From contig CAVQID010000036.1 in NCBI GenBank assembly GCA_963712485.1, positions 1 through 64,000 of the forward strand: a stretch of 64,000 nt of DNA, given 5' to 3'. The position numbers were made by a program, and so were the translations under genes. The notes below the pieces were generated by a model. It worked only from the letters and a program-made list of their open reading frames with translations. It did no database searches and had not been told where the DNA came from. Below are positions 38,643-47,848 of this stretch, one piece after another. Source of the DNA: JALORV01 sp963712485. Lineage in GTDB: Bacteria; Pseudomonadota; Gammaproteobacteria; Burkholderiales; Burkholderiaceae_F. Position 1 is the first letter of the stretch; each line of letters begins with the position of its first letter.

Positions 38643-39914
38643 ATGAACGCACCCGACCGCCTAGGACTGCCCGACGCGCTTGCCACGCTGTCGATCTGCT
38701 ATGCGCCGCTGATCGACAAGCATCGGCGCGCGATCGGAACGCGGCTGACGATGGTGTCCGCGCGCGCGCCTGGCTACCTGCCGGTGGGTCACATCCTCGA
38801 ACAACTGAACGAAATCTGGCCGGACGCGGACGCGTCGGTGCTGATTGCGCCACTCGACGCCACGTTCGACGATTCGTTGCTCACTTGGAACGCGCCGCCC
38901 AACGCGCTGCTCGAAGTGCCGACGATTGCGCTGCGCGACCCGGAGATGCAGCGCCTGGTGCAACGCGCGTATCGACGCGGTGTCCGCATGGTGCTGCGCG
39001 GACGACCGGACGTTCCGCTTCCGCCCGCACTGACCGCCTGCTTCGAGTACTCGCTGATTCACATGAGCGAAGACCGGCGTCGCCTGAAGGACGGCCGGAC
39101 GCGACCGGCACCGCCGAACGCGGTGCGGCGCATGCCGTTCGTGACCACCGGCGTGCGTCGCGTCGTCGACCTTGACGAGGCCTACCAGCGCGGCGCGATG
39201 GCGAGCGTCGGCTGGCCGATCGACGACGCGGACCAGAAACCGAATTGCCGCCTGCGACCCGACCAGGCCAACCTGATGGATCTTCTGCGTGTCGCGAGCG
39301 AAGGCACCGACACGACGCCGATCGCGCATCGCATCCGCCGTGACCCGGTACTCGCCTTCAAGCTGCTGCGCATGGTGAACTCCGGAGCCTTCGAGGCCGG
39401 CGCCCCGGTGGCGTCGATCCAGCGCGCGATCCAGGTCCTGGGTCATGAAAAGACGCTGCGCTGGCTGTCGCTGTCGCTCGAGTCGGCCGGTGAGCATGTC
39501 AACGCGCTGCCGCTGATGCGCGCGGCCACCCTGCGCGGCCTGTTCCTCGAACAGCTTGCCCGCACGGTGCCGGGCCTGGACGAGGATGCCCGTGACGAGT
39601 TGTTTGTCACCGGCGCGTTCTCGCTGCTAGACCGCATCACTGGAGCGCCGATTCCCCGATTGATGGGCCCGGTCGCGATGGGCGGCAACGTCACCGAGGC
39701 GATCGTGCACAAGCGCGGGCCCTATGCGCCCTACCTTGGACTGATCGAGGCGATCGAACGCAGTGACCCGATGGCCATTCGACGGCATGTCGATGCGCTG
39801 TCGATCCAGATCTTCGATTGCAACCAGGCATTGCTGCGTGCGCTGGCCACGACGCAGAAGCTCGACGCCGAGCAGGAAGAGCGATCCGAGGAAATGGTGT
39901 TCGCGCCGGTATAA
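38643..39914 (+). CDS. HDOD-domain signalling protein
   Basis: A 423-residue cytoplasmic protein. The C-terminal half (about 200-400) is an HDOD domain: LMDLLRVASEGTDTTPIAHR, DPVLAFKLLRMVNSGAF and the helix LGHEKTLRWLSLSL match the pattern, and this domain lacks the metal-binding HD residues. The N-terminal part resembles the degenerate EAL-like module found in YuxH-type proteins (LPVGHILEQLNEIWPDADAS), with no intact EAL motif. Such proteins act as signalling adaptors. The gene stands alone between the 5-oxoprolinase and purL, with its own leader. Intact. No pathway can be named. Confidence 0.75.
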   Translation: MNAPDRLGLPDALATLSICYAPLIDKHRRAIGTRLTMVSARAPGYLPVGHILEQLNEIWPDADASVLIAPLDATFDDSLLTWNAPPNALLEVPTIALRDPEMQRLVQRAYRRGVRMVLRGRPDVPLPPALTACFEYSLIHMSEDRRRLKDGRTRPAPPNAVRRMPFVTTGVRRVVDLDEAYQRGAMASVGWPIDDADQKPNCRLRPDQANLMDLLRVASEGTDTTPIAHRIRRDPVLAFKLLRMVNSGAFEAGAPVASIQRAIQVLGHEKTLRWLSLSLESAGEHVNALPLMRAATLRGLFLEQLARTVPGLDEDARDELFVTGAFSLLDRITGAPIPRLMGPVAMGGNVTEAIVHKRGPYAPYLGLIEAIERSDPMAIRRHVDALSIQIFDCNQALLRALATTQKLDAEQEERSEEMVFAPV

Positions 39915-39965
39915 TCCGCCCGCCGATCACGCCTGACGCGCGCGTCCTGCGCGTCCTCCTCGTCG

Positions 39966-42900
39966 ATGACCCCACACGGTAGGACCTACTCGCTCGCCGG
40001 GCCGGGCGCGCTGTCCGCTTTTCGTGCAGCGCGACTGCTGCAGCGACTGCAGACAGTCGATGCGAGTGTGGCGTCAGTGTCGGCGCAGTACGTGCACTTC
40101 GTGCATGCGACACGTGCTCTCGACGACGGCGAACAGGCCCGTCTGGCGGCGCTGCTGGACTACGGCGATGCGCCGCAGGGCACCGGCGAAGGCACAAGCT
40201 TCCTCGTGGTGCCGCGCCTCGGCACGATTTCACCCTGGGCCAGCAAGGCGACCGACATCGCGCACAACACCGGGCTCGCGGCGATTCAGCGCATCGAGCG
40301 CGGCACCCGCTATTCGGTGGTCCTGAAGCGCGGCGTGTTTTCCCGCACCCTCGATGCCGAAATGCTGGACCGGATCGCGGCGTTACTTCACGACCGGATG
40401 ACCGAGAGCGTCATCGATCCGGCCATCGACCCGGCGCAGCTTTTCATCGAACTCGACGGCAGACCGTTGCAGACCGTGGCGGTGCTGGCCCGTGGACGAT
40501 CGGCCCTCGAGGATGCCAATCGCGGGCTCGGGCTCGCGCTGTCGGACGACGAGATTGACTACCTCGTCGATGTGTTCACGCGGCTGGCACGCGACCCGAC
40601 CGACGTCGAGCTGATGATGTTCGCACAGGCGAACTCGGAGCACTGCCGCCACAAGATCTTCAATGCCCGCTGGACCATCGACGGCGTCGACCAGCCGGAA
40701 ACGCTGTTCGGAATGATCCGCGCGACGCACGCTGCCGCTCCCCGGGGCACGGTGATCGCCTACAACGACAATGCCGCCGTGCTCGAAGGCTGGCCTGTCA
40801 GCCGGTTCTATCCGCGCAGCGGCTACCGCGGCACTGATGGCGGCGGCGCCATCGCGGTCGACTACGCCGCCGGTGACGAACTGACGCATACGCTCTTCAA
40901 GGTCGAGACGCACAATCATCCGACGGCAATATCGCCGTTCCCCGGAGCATCGACCGGCGCCGGCGGTGAAATCCGCGACGAGGGCGCGACCGGCCGAGGC
41001 GCCAAGCCGAAAGCGGGCCTGTGCGGCTTTTCGGTCTCGAACCTGCGCATTCCGGGCATGCCGCTGGCGTGGGAAAGCGACCGTGACGTAACGCTGGGTG
41101 GCTCCGCTGGTGAGAGTGACTTCGGCTACCCGGGCCGAATCGCTGATGCACTGGCGATCATGATCGAGGGACCGATCGGTGCGGCGGCGTTCAACAACGA
41201 GTTCGGCCGGCCGAACCTTCTCGGTTATTTCCGCGCCTACCAGCAGAACGTTGCCGGCCGCCGCTACGGCTACCACAAGCCGATCATGATCGCCGGCGGC
41301 ATCGGCAACATCCGCGACGACCAGGTTCGAAAGCTCGATCTGCCGCCCGGAACACTGCTGGTGCAGCTTGGCGGTCCGGGAATGCGCATCGGACTTGGCG
41401 GCGGCGCCGCCTCCAGTATGGGTGCCGGCACGAATACCGAGTCGCTCGACTTCGATTCGGTCCAGCGCGGCAACCCGGAGATGCAGCGGCGCGCGCAGGA
41501 AGTGATCGATCGGTGCTGGGCGCTGGGCGACGGCAATCCGGTGCTATCGATCCACGACGTCGGCGCCGGGGGCCTGTCGAACGCGCTGCCGGAACTCGCC
41601 GACCAGTCAAACCGCGGCGCGCGCATCGATCTGGGCAAGATCCCGGTCGAGGAGAGCGGCATGAGTCCGCTCGAGATCTGGTGCAATGAATCGCAGGAGC
41701 GCTATGCGCTGGCCGTTGCGCCCGATCGGCTGCCGGCCTTCGAATTCATCTGCCGTCGTGAACGTGCGCAGTATGCGGTCGTCGGCCGCGTCGCCGAAGA
41801 CGGCAACCTGGTGGTCGCGCGGGACGGCGAGGTCCCGGTGGTCGACATGCCGATGAACGCGCTGCTCGGCAGGCCGCCACGCATGCACCGCAACGTCGAG
41901 CGTTCGGCAATGGCACTGCCGCCCTTCGAGACCGCGGGGCTGTCGATCGAGAAGTGTGCGCTCGATGTGCTGCGGCACCCGACCGTCGCCAGCAAGTCGT
42001 TCCTGGTCACGATCGGTGACCGTACCGTCGGCGGCATGAACTCGCGCGACCCGATGGTGGGCCCGTGGCAGGTCCCGGTGGCGGATTGCGCGGTCACGCT
42101 GATGAGTTTCGACGGCTACGCGGGCGAGGCGATGGCGATGGGTGAACGCACCCCGCTGGCGGTCATCGATGCCGCGGCAGCGTCGCGAATCGCGATCGGC
42201 GAGGCAATCACCAACGTCGCCGCGGCCGACGTCGAACTGGCAGACGTCAAGCTGTCCTGCAACTGGATGGCCGCCTGCGGCCAGCCCGGTGAGGACGCGC
42301 GGCTCTATGACGCGGTGAAGGCGGCGAGCGAACTGTGCCAGCAGCTGGGCATCAGCGTGCCGGTCGGCAAGGACTCCTTGTCGATGAAGACCGCGTGGCG
42401 TGATGACGATGTCGAAAAGCTAGTCGCCGCGCCGGTCTCGCTTGATCGCCAGTGCGGCTGCGCGTGTGACGGACGTACGGCGCTCGCTGACACCGCAGCT
42501 GGTTGCCGATGTGGACACGTTGCTGGTGCAGGTTGACCTGGGGGCCGGTCGCAACCGCATGGGCGGATCGATCCTGGCGCAGGTCACGCAGCAGATCGGC
42601 AACGAGGTGCCCGACGTCGACGATCCGGCGCGTCTGATTGCCTTCGCAGGGGCGGTGCGCGAGTTGCAGCGTGCCGGCCGTCTTCTTGCCTATCACGACC
42701 GTTCCGACGGCGGCCTGTTCGCCGCACTGGCCGAGATGGCGTTTGCCGGCCACTGCGGCGTGACGGTGAACCTCGATGTGATCGCGGTCGATCCGGTCGC
42801 CTCCGACTGGGGCGACTTCAAGATTCGTCCTGAGCAGGTGAGTGTCCGGCGCAACGAGATGATGCTGAAGGCGCTCTTCACCGAGGAGCTGGGCGCGGTG

Positions 42901-43992
42901 CTGCAGATTCGCGCGGCGGACAAGTCGGTCGTCATGGATCTGCTGCGCAGTGCCGGACTGGGTGCGGTGAGCCAGATCATCGGCAAGCCGAATCTGCGGG
43001 ACGTCGTCGAGTTCTGGTGCGATGCCAAGCCGGTCTTTGGACGCGCACGCGCGGAGTTGCAGAAGGTCTGGAGCGAGACCTCCTGGCGCATTGCACGCCT
43101 GCGTGACAATCCGGAGTGTGCCGACGCCGAGCTCGCAGTGGCGACGGATGCGGACGACCGCGGGCTTTCGATGTCACTGTCGTTCGATCCGGCGGAGGAC
43201 ATCGCCGCACCGTACGTCGCCACGGGCGCCCGTCCACGCATAGCGATCCTGCGCGAGCAGGGCGTCAACAGCCAGACCGAAATGGCCTATGCGTTCCATC
43301 GCGCGGGCTTCGCTTCGGTCGACGTGCACATGACCGACCTGATCGACGGCCGCCAGTCGCTCGAGGACTTCAAGGGGCTGGTGGCGTGCGGCGGCTTTTC
43401 GTACGGCGACGTGCTGGGCGCGGGCGGCGGCTGGGCGAAGACGATCCTGCACAACCCGCGGCTCGCGGCAATGTTCGTCGAATTCTTCGGCCGCGCTGAC
43501 AGCTTCGCGCTCGGCGTCTGCAACGGCTGCCAGATGATGAGCCACCTGCGCCCGATCATTCCGGGCGCGCACGACTGGCCGCGCTTCGAGCGCAACGCCT
43601 CCGAGCAGTTCGAGGGCCGCCTGGTCCAGGTGGAAATAGCGCCGTCGCCGTCGATCTTCTTCGCCGGCATGGCGGGCAGCCGCGCGCCGATCGCCAACGC
43701 GCATGGCGAGGGACGGGCCGTGTTCACATCGACTGCAGCCCAGCGCGCCGCGCTGGTGGCGATGCGCTACGTCGACTCGCACGGTGCGGCGACGGAGCGC
43801 TATCCCTACAACCCCAACGGTTCGGTGGGCGGCATCACCGGCGTGACGACCGCGGACGGCCGTTTCACGATCGTGATGCCCCATCCGGAGCGCGTCTTCC
43901 GCACCGTGCAGATGTCGTGGCAGCCGCCGCAACTCGGCGAGGATTCGCCGTGGATGCGGATGTTCCGCAATGCGCGGGGCTGGATCGGCTAG
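39966..43992 (+). CDS. purL: Phosphoribosylformylglycinamidine synthase, long form (one frameshift)
   Basis: The fourth step of purine synthesis: FGAR plus glutamine plus ATP to FGAM. Long-form PurL domains are in order: N-terminal domain (GPGALSAFRAARLLQRLQT), FGAM linker, two AIRS-like halves with QANSEHCRHKIFNA near residue 220 and HNHPTAISPFPGA near residue 317, and a class I glutamine amidotransferase with Cys in LGVCNGCQM and His in MPHPERVF. An extra T at 42442-42443 breaks the frame between PVSL and IASAAARVTDVRRSLTPQL. Removing it gives about 1341 residues, the normal size. The start ATG 39966 gives MTPHGRTYSL. A single-copy biosynthetic gene with one clean indel is probably a sequencing error. 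Confidence 0.94.
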
Positions 43993-44016
43993 CCCGGCGC
44001 GCGTTGGGCGCTCACT

Positions 44017-44583
44017 CTAGCGTGGCGCAGTTCCGGCACGGCCAGCCTTGGTCACTTCGGCAACAACTTCCGTCGTGATGTCGTAGGCGGGGTCCGAATA
44101 CACGAGGCTGCCCTTGTCGTAGAGCAGGGTGCCACCCTTGCGGCGAACCACTTCGCCGGCGGTCTTGCTGATTTCGCCGAGGATCTGCGCGCGAAACTTC
44201 TGAGCGCGCTGCTGCAACTCGTTCTGGGTCTTCATCATCAGCTGCTGGCCTTCGGCCTGCTTGACCTGAAGTTCCTGGCCGGTCTTCTGCCCCTCGGCGC
44301 GAATCGCATCGCGCTGCGACGCGGCCAGCGTCGGATCGTCAAAGCGCGCCTGTATCTCCTTCAGCTTGTCGGCAAGCGCCCGGACCTCGCGCTCGAGCTT
44401 CTTCAGTTGCTCGGTGGCCTTCTGTTCTTCGGCTTTCAGCGCGTTGCTCTGCGCCTGGGTCTGCGGATGCGCCTCGAAGACCCTACCCATGTCGACGACG
44501 AACACCTTCGGCGCGGGCTGGGCCATCGCGTAAAGGGGGAGGCAGGTGAGGGCAGCAACTAGCAGGCGGTGCATCGATTTCAT
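44017..44583 (-). CDS. OmpH/Skp-family periplasmic chaperone
   Basis: A 188-residue protein with signal peptide MKSMHRLLVAALTCLPLYAM, cleaved near MAQ, then VFVVDMGRVFEAHPQTQAQS, the N-terminal strand of the Skp trimerisation domain. A long helical coiled-coil tentacle covers about residues 45-140 (KATEQLKKLEREVRALADKL), followed by the returning strand GTLLYDKGSLVYSDPAYDIT. Skp holds unfolded outer-membrane proteins. Skp genes usually sit between bamA and lpxD; this one is alone and convergent with purL, so it may be a second paralogue. Intact. Confidence 0.85.
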   Translation of the reverse strand: MKSMHRLLVAALTCLPLYAMAQPAPKVFVVDMGRVFEAHPQTQAQSNALKAEEQKATEQLKKLEREVRALADKLKEIQARFDDPTLAASQRDAIRAEGQKTGQELQVKQAEGQQLMMKTQNELQQRAQKFRAQILGEISKTAGEVVRRKGGTLLYDKGSLVYSDPAYDITTEVVAEVTKAGRAGTAPR

Positions 44584-44778
44584 CGTAACTCCGGTTTCGT
44601 TGAACCCGAGAGCGTACCGCTTTGCGGGGGACAGCCGGTCAGCGACCGGCGGCGCGTCCTGGAGGAGGCGCTCCAGCGCCGCTTAAGGGCGTCCGATGCC
44701 GCGCAGACGACGGGTAAGTCACATCCCGTGAATAGGCCATCAATGGTTCTAAAACGCAGCCGATTGCCTGGCGCGCGA

Positions 44779-45207
44779 CTACTTTGTCGGGGCCGGTGCT
44801 CCCTGAGGAAACACGGGTATCCCGTCGGGGATTGAAACCCACGAACGCTTGGACTGGGTCCAGATGTGACGCTGGATCTTCGGCCACTCCGGATCGTCGA
44901 GGGTGCCGACCGCGACGGCTCTCAGGCCCGGTCGTATCTGCACGCTATGGGTGACCGTCGTGCCACAGTGTGGGCAGAACTGCATTCGAAGCCACCTTCC
45001 GGTTTCATCGGAACGATGTTCATACTCGGTGAGCTCGCCCTGCAGAATCGTGACGTTGCTTTCGTCGAAATAAGCGATCGTCCCGAACGCGCTGCCGAGG
45101 CGGCGCTGACAGTAGCGGCAATGGCAGATCTGGCAGATCTGCGGACTTCCGCGCACCTGATAGCGGACAGCGCCGCAGGCGCAACCGCCTTGATGCAGTT
45201 CGTTCAT
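44779..45207 (-). CDS. GFA-family (glutathione-dependent formaldehyde-activating-like) zinc protein
   Basis: A 142-residue protein with all GFA zinc-ligand motifs: GGCACGAVRY near the start, ICHCRYCQRRLGSAFGT, and FCPHCGTTVTH. The family binds two zinc ions. Founding members were proposed to form S-hydroxymethylglutathione, but most homologues are uncharacterised. ATG 45207 gives MNELHQGGCACG and is preferred over the longer frame from 45240, which overlaps the LysR gene. It lies 29 bases after the LysR gene on the same strand. Regulation by that LysR is possible but not shown. Confidence 0.85.
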   Translation of the reverse strand: MNELHQGGCACGAVRYQVRGSPQICQICHCRYCQRRLGSAFGTIAYFDESNVTILQGELTEYEHRSDETGRWLRMQFCPHCGTTVTHSVQIRPGLRAVAVGTLDDPEWPKIQRHIWTQSKRSWVSIPDGIPVFPQGAPAPTK

Positions 45208-45236
45208 CGGTTCCCCGTTGGCTCGTGTCGTACCCA

Positions 45237-46226
45237 TCATTCACGCAAAGCCGCGGAGCGTCCGCCGCGTTTGCGTGCTGGCGTTCGCCCTCCGATCGAT
45301 GGGCTGCGTGTCCTGGCGTCATCGTCGGCTTCGGTGCGCAGCCAGCTCAGGAACGCTTCAACCGGTGCGGGCGGAGCCGCGCTACCGACGACGACGTGAA
45401 AGCGGCCGAAGTGTGCCACCGCGGCCTCGCCCAAAGGAGCCACGAGGAGTTTTTCCCGCAAGTGGCTGGCCAGATGCGGCCACCGACCGACGGCGATCCC
45501 CGCGCCGGACATGGCCGCAGCAATCACCTGGTCATAGTGCGAAAAACGCAGATAACCCGCTGGCTTCAAGCCGCGAATCTTCATCGCATCCATCCAAAGT
45601 TGCCAGTCGTACCACGGGCGCCCGTTCCTAACGGTTTCGAGATCGAGGAGCACATGCTTTGCCAGATCCGCCGTCGACTCCAGCAGCGAAGCCGGCTGCT
45701 GCATCAGGGCCGGAGAGCAGACGGGGAAGGTTTCGTAGTCGAAGATCCAGTCGCCCGGAGGAAAACGGGTGCCATGCGGCGCATGGCGGATGGCAACGTC
45801 AATGTGTTCGCGGGCCATATCGAGATTGTCGTTGCTGGCGACCAGACGGAGGCGGATGTCAGGATGACGGCGCGCGAACGCGGGTAGGCGCGGCCCCAGC
45901 CACAATGACGCAAACGGTACTGTGGTGGTGATGGACAGCGAACGTGCTGCACCGGCCACCTGCTCGGTCGTTGCATCGATCAGCGCCAGGGCCTCGTCCG
46001 TCGCGCGATAAAGCTGCTCCCCCGCTTGCGTCAGCCTCAGCGTCCGGTTCACTCGCGTGAACAGCGGCACGCCCAGTTGTCCCTCAAGGGACTTCACTTC
46101 GTGACTGACGGCGGACTGCGTCACGCACAGCTCACGTGCCGCGAGCGTGAAGCTCAAGTGACGCGCTGCCGCGCGGAAGCCCCGCAGCAGGTCCAGCGAC
46201 AACCGGGGAGTCCGCTGTCGTCTCAC
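45237..46226 (-). CDS. LysR-family transcriptional regulator (GcvA-like)
   Basis: A 329-residue regulator. The N-terminal winged helix-turn-helix is complete: LLRGFRAAARHLSFTLAARE, then LCVTQSAVSHEVKSLEGQLG, about residues 13-53. The effector domain starts ITTTVPFASLWLGPRLPAFA. RHAPHGTRFPPGDW and AMSGAGIAVGRW resemble the GcvA/AmpR subgroup. The C terminus has a long basic tail (SIGGRTPARKRGGR) beyond the usual end. The gene lies upstream of and parallel to the GFA gene; its own target is unknown. The start ATG 46226 has only a weak ribosome-binding site. Confidence 0.88.
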   Translation of the reverse strand: MRRQRTPRLSLDLLRGFRAAARHLSFTLAARELCVTQSAVSHEVKSLEGQLGVPLFTRVNRTLRLTQAGEQLYRATDEALALIDATTEQVAGAARSLSITTTVPFASLWLGPRLPAFARRHPDIRLRLVASNDNLDMAREHIDVAIRHAPHGTRFPPGDWIFDYETFPVCSPALMQQPASLLESTADLAKHVLLDLETVRNGRPWYDWQLWMDAMKIRGLKPAGYLRFSHYDQVIAAAMSGAGIAVGRWPHLASHLREKLLVAPLGEAAVAHFGRFHVVVGSAAPPAPVEAFLSWLRTEADDDARTRSPSIGGRTPARKRGGRSAALRE

Positions 46227-46367
46227 TCGCTCGACCTATTCCGCCCGTTGCACATCGCAACAGCGCCTGCTCGTCGTGGCCGAGCGGCGATTACGGCGTC
46301 CGGGTGCTCATTGCGTGTGACCGCGTTTTCCCTCAGGTTCAGAAATAGAACACGGCGTCGGAAGCGC

Positions 46368-47249
46368 TCAAGCCAGTGCATCGAGTTCTGCCAGATCCAC
46401 GCTGCACCACTGGCGCTCTTCGTCTGAAACGAGGTCCAGCTGGCGCCGCGCTTCCGCGCGGTTTGCGTCGCTGCCGAACCGATCGCCGGCATTCCACTGT
46501 GCCATCGCCAACACGGCCAGGCCGAAGAACTGTTCGAACGGCGAAGCACCACTGCGCCGGCATATCGAGATGCATCGCTGGGCGCTGGCGATCGCATCGT
46601 GAGCCAGTCCCGCCTGCAACTGGGAGCGGGCAAGCCGGTATTCGGCGCGCTCTTCCTCGAGCCACGTGCCTGCCTGCTTCCAGTACTTGAGGCCGGCCGC
46701 GGCTGCGGCAAGCATCGCCTCCGTCTGCACTTCGTCGCGATCTAGCTTGCCTTCAAGCACCGCCGCCAGGTTGTTGCCCGCCACTGCCAGCGACCTGATG
46801 GCCGGGGAACCTGCGGGCAGGCCGACCACGGCTGCGTCCAACGCGCGCTGATACGCATCGATCGCCTTCTGCAACTCGTCGCGTGCCGCGAATGCCGATG
46901 CGACCGTCGCCAGGGCCGACACCCGGCCGTCGACCGACAGCGAGTCGAGCGCCGCAGCGTCGCCCGACGCAAATCGCATCGTCGCCACGGCCTGCTCGAT
47001 TGGCAGGTCCGCGTCCGGACTCGCATCGAACGCCGGTACGTTGCGCAACTGCGCAAGCAGTTCCTCGCCGCGCCGCCACTGGCCCAGGTGCTCGCCGTAG
47101 ACGTGGACGACGAGGCGCACGTAGGGCGCGAACTCCTGGCTCGACCGGATCAATCCGATGGAGCCGGCCAGGCGTTCGGCCACTTCCTGCGGGCGGTCGC
47201 CGTGGTCAGACCAGGCGGTCTTCAGAAACTCGTCAATGCCTGTGCTCAT
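46368..47249 (-). CDS. TPR-like hypothetical protein
   Basis: A 293-residue protein starting MSTGIDEFLKTAWSDHGDRP. It has no signal peptide. From about residue 105 on it is a series of helical pairs with TPR spacing (AFAARDELQKAIDAYQRALD, AEYRLARSQLQAGLAHDAIA, FFGLAVLAMAQWNAGDR). I do not recognise a family with a known role. It lies alone between the LysR gene and the small DUF1059-type gene, the latter divergent. It could be an adaptor protein. The coding pattern is good and the frame is intact. Confidence 0.65.
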   Translation of the reverse strand: MSTGIDEFLKTAWSDHGDRPQEVAERLAGSIGLIRSSQEFAPYVRLVVHVYGEHLGQWRRGEELLAQLRNVPAFDASPDADLPIEQAVATMRFASGDAAALDSLSVDGRVSALATVASAFAARDELQKAIDAYQRALDAAVVGLPAGSPAIRSLAVAGNNLAAVLEGKLDRDEVQTEAMLAAAAAGLKYWKQAGTWLEEERAEYRLARSQLQAGLAHDAIASAQRCISICRRSGASPFEQFFGLAVLAMAQWNAGDRFGSDANRAEARRQLDLVSDEERQWCSVDLAELDALA

Positions 47250-47403
47250 GTCTGCCCAGCATCCGCAGTATCCGATCGAGCGCAATTTTGCAGGCTGGGC
47301 GGGACGGCTGCAATCGGTCCGCGCCCGGCCACTTCACCCTGAAACCGACCAAGCCGGGCACGCACTTTGCGTCGCGTTGATGTCAGATGCCGCGGAGCAA
47401 ATC

Positions 47404-47613
47404 ATGAAATCAATGACCTGCCGGGAACTAGGCGGACCATGCACTCAAGAGCTCATGGCCGAGACATGGGAAGAAATGGTGAAGGCCATGACTCGACATG
47501 TGCTGGAGAAGCATCCGCAGACCGCGAAGGCTATGGAGAGACTGCACAACGAAGACCCGAATCAATGGGGACGAGAAATGAAGCCGAAGTGGGACGCGAA
47601 GCCGGAGAGCTGA
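47404..47613 (+). CDS. Small DUF1059-type protein
   Basis: A 69-residue protein MKSMTCRELGGPCTQELMAE. The opening MTCRELGGPC is the DUF1059 signature with its two Cys residues, followed by a helical region ETWEEMVKAMTRHVLEKHP. The family is of unknown function and usually about 55-70 residues. The ribosome-binding site GCGGAG precedes ATG 47404; an upstream ATG at 47380 in the same frame is less likely. It is divergent from the TPR-like gene. From 47614 to 47848 I see no gene. Confidence 0.7.
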   Translation: MKSMTCRELGGPCTQELMAETWEEMVKAMTRHVLEKHPQTAKAMERLHNEDPNQWGREMKPKWDAKPES

Positions 47614-47848
47614 TGCCGGTCGGCGCGCAAGAGCACTCTTCACGTGGCCTGCTGCCGAATGGCTTGAGCGCCCCGTGTCACCTATCGAATGGACTCAACT
47701 ACCGGTGTCGACCCCGAAGCCGCCTTCGGCGTCTGCTGAAAGCGACCATGTTCTGTATTCGGCAATCGGACATGTTCGCCGGTAGGACCGCGCGCGGCGG
47801 CGTCAGCGTTTGAGCTACAGCCGCGTGCGCGAGCCATAAGCCCGTCGA

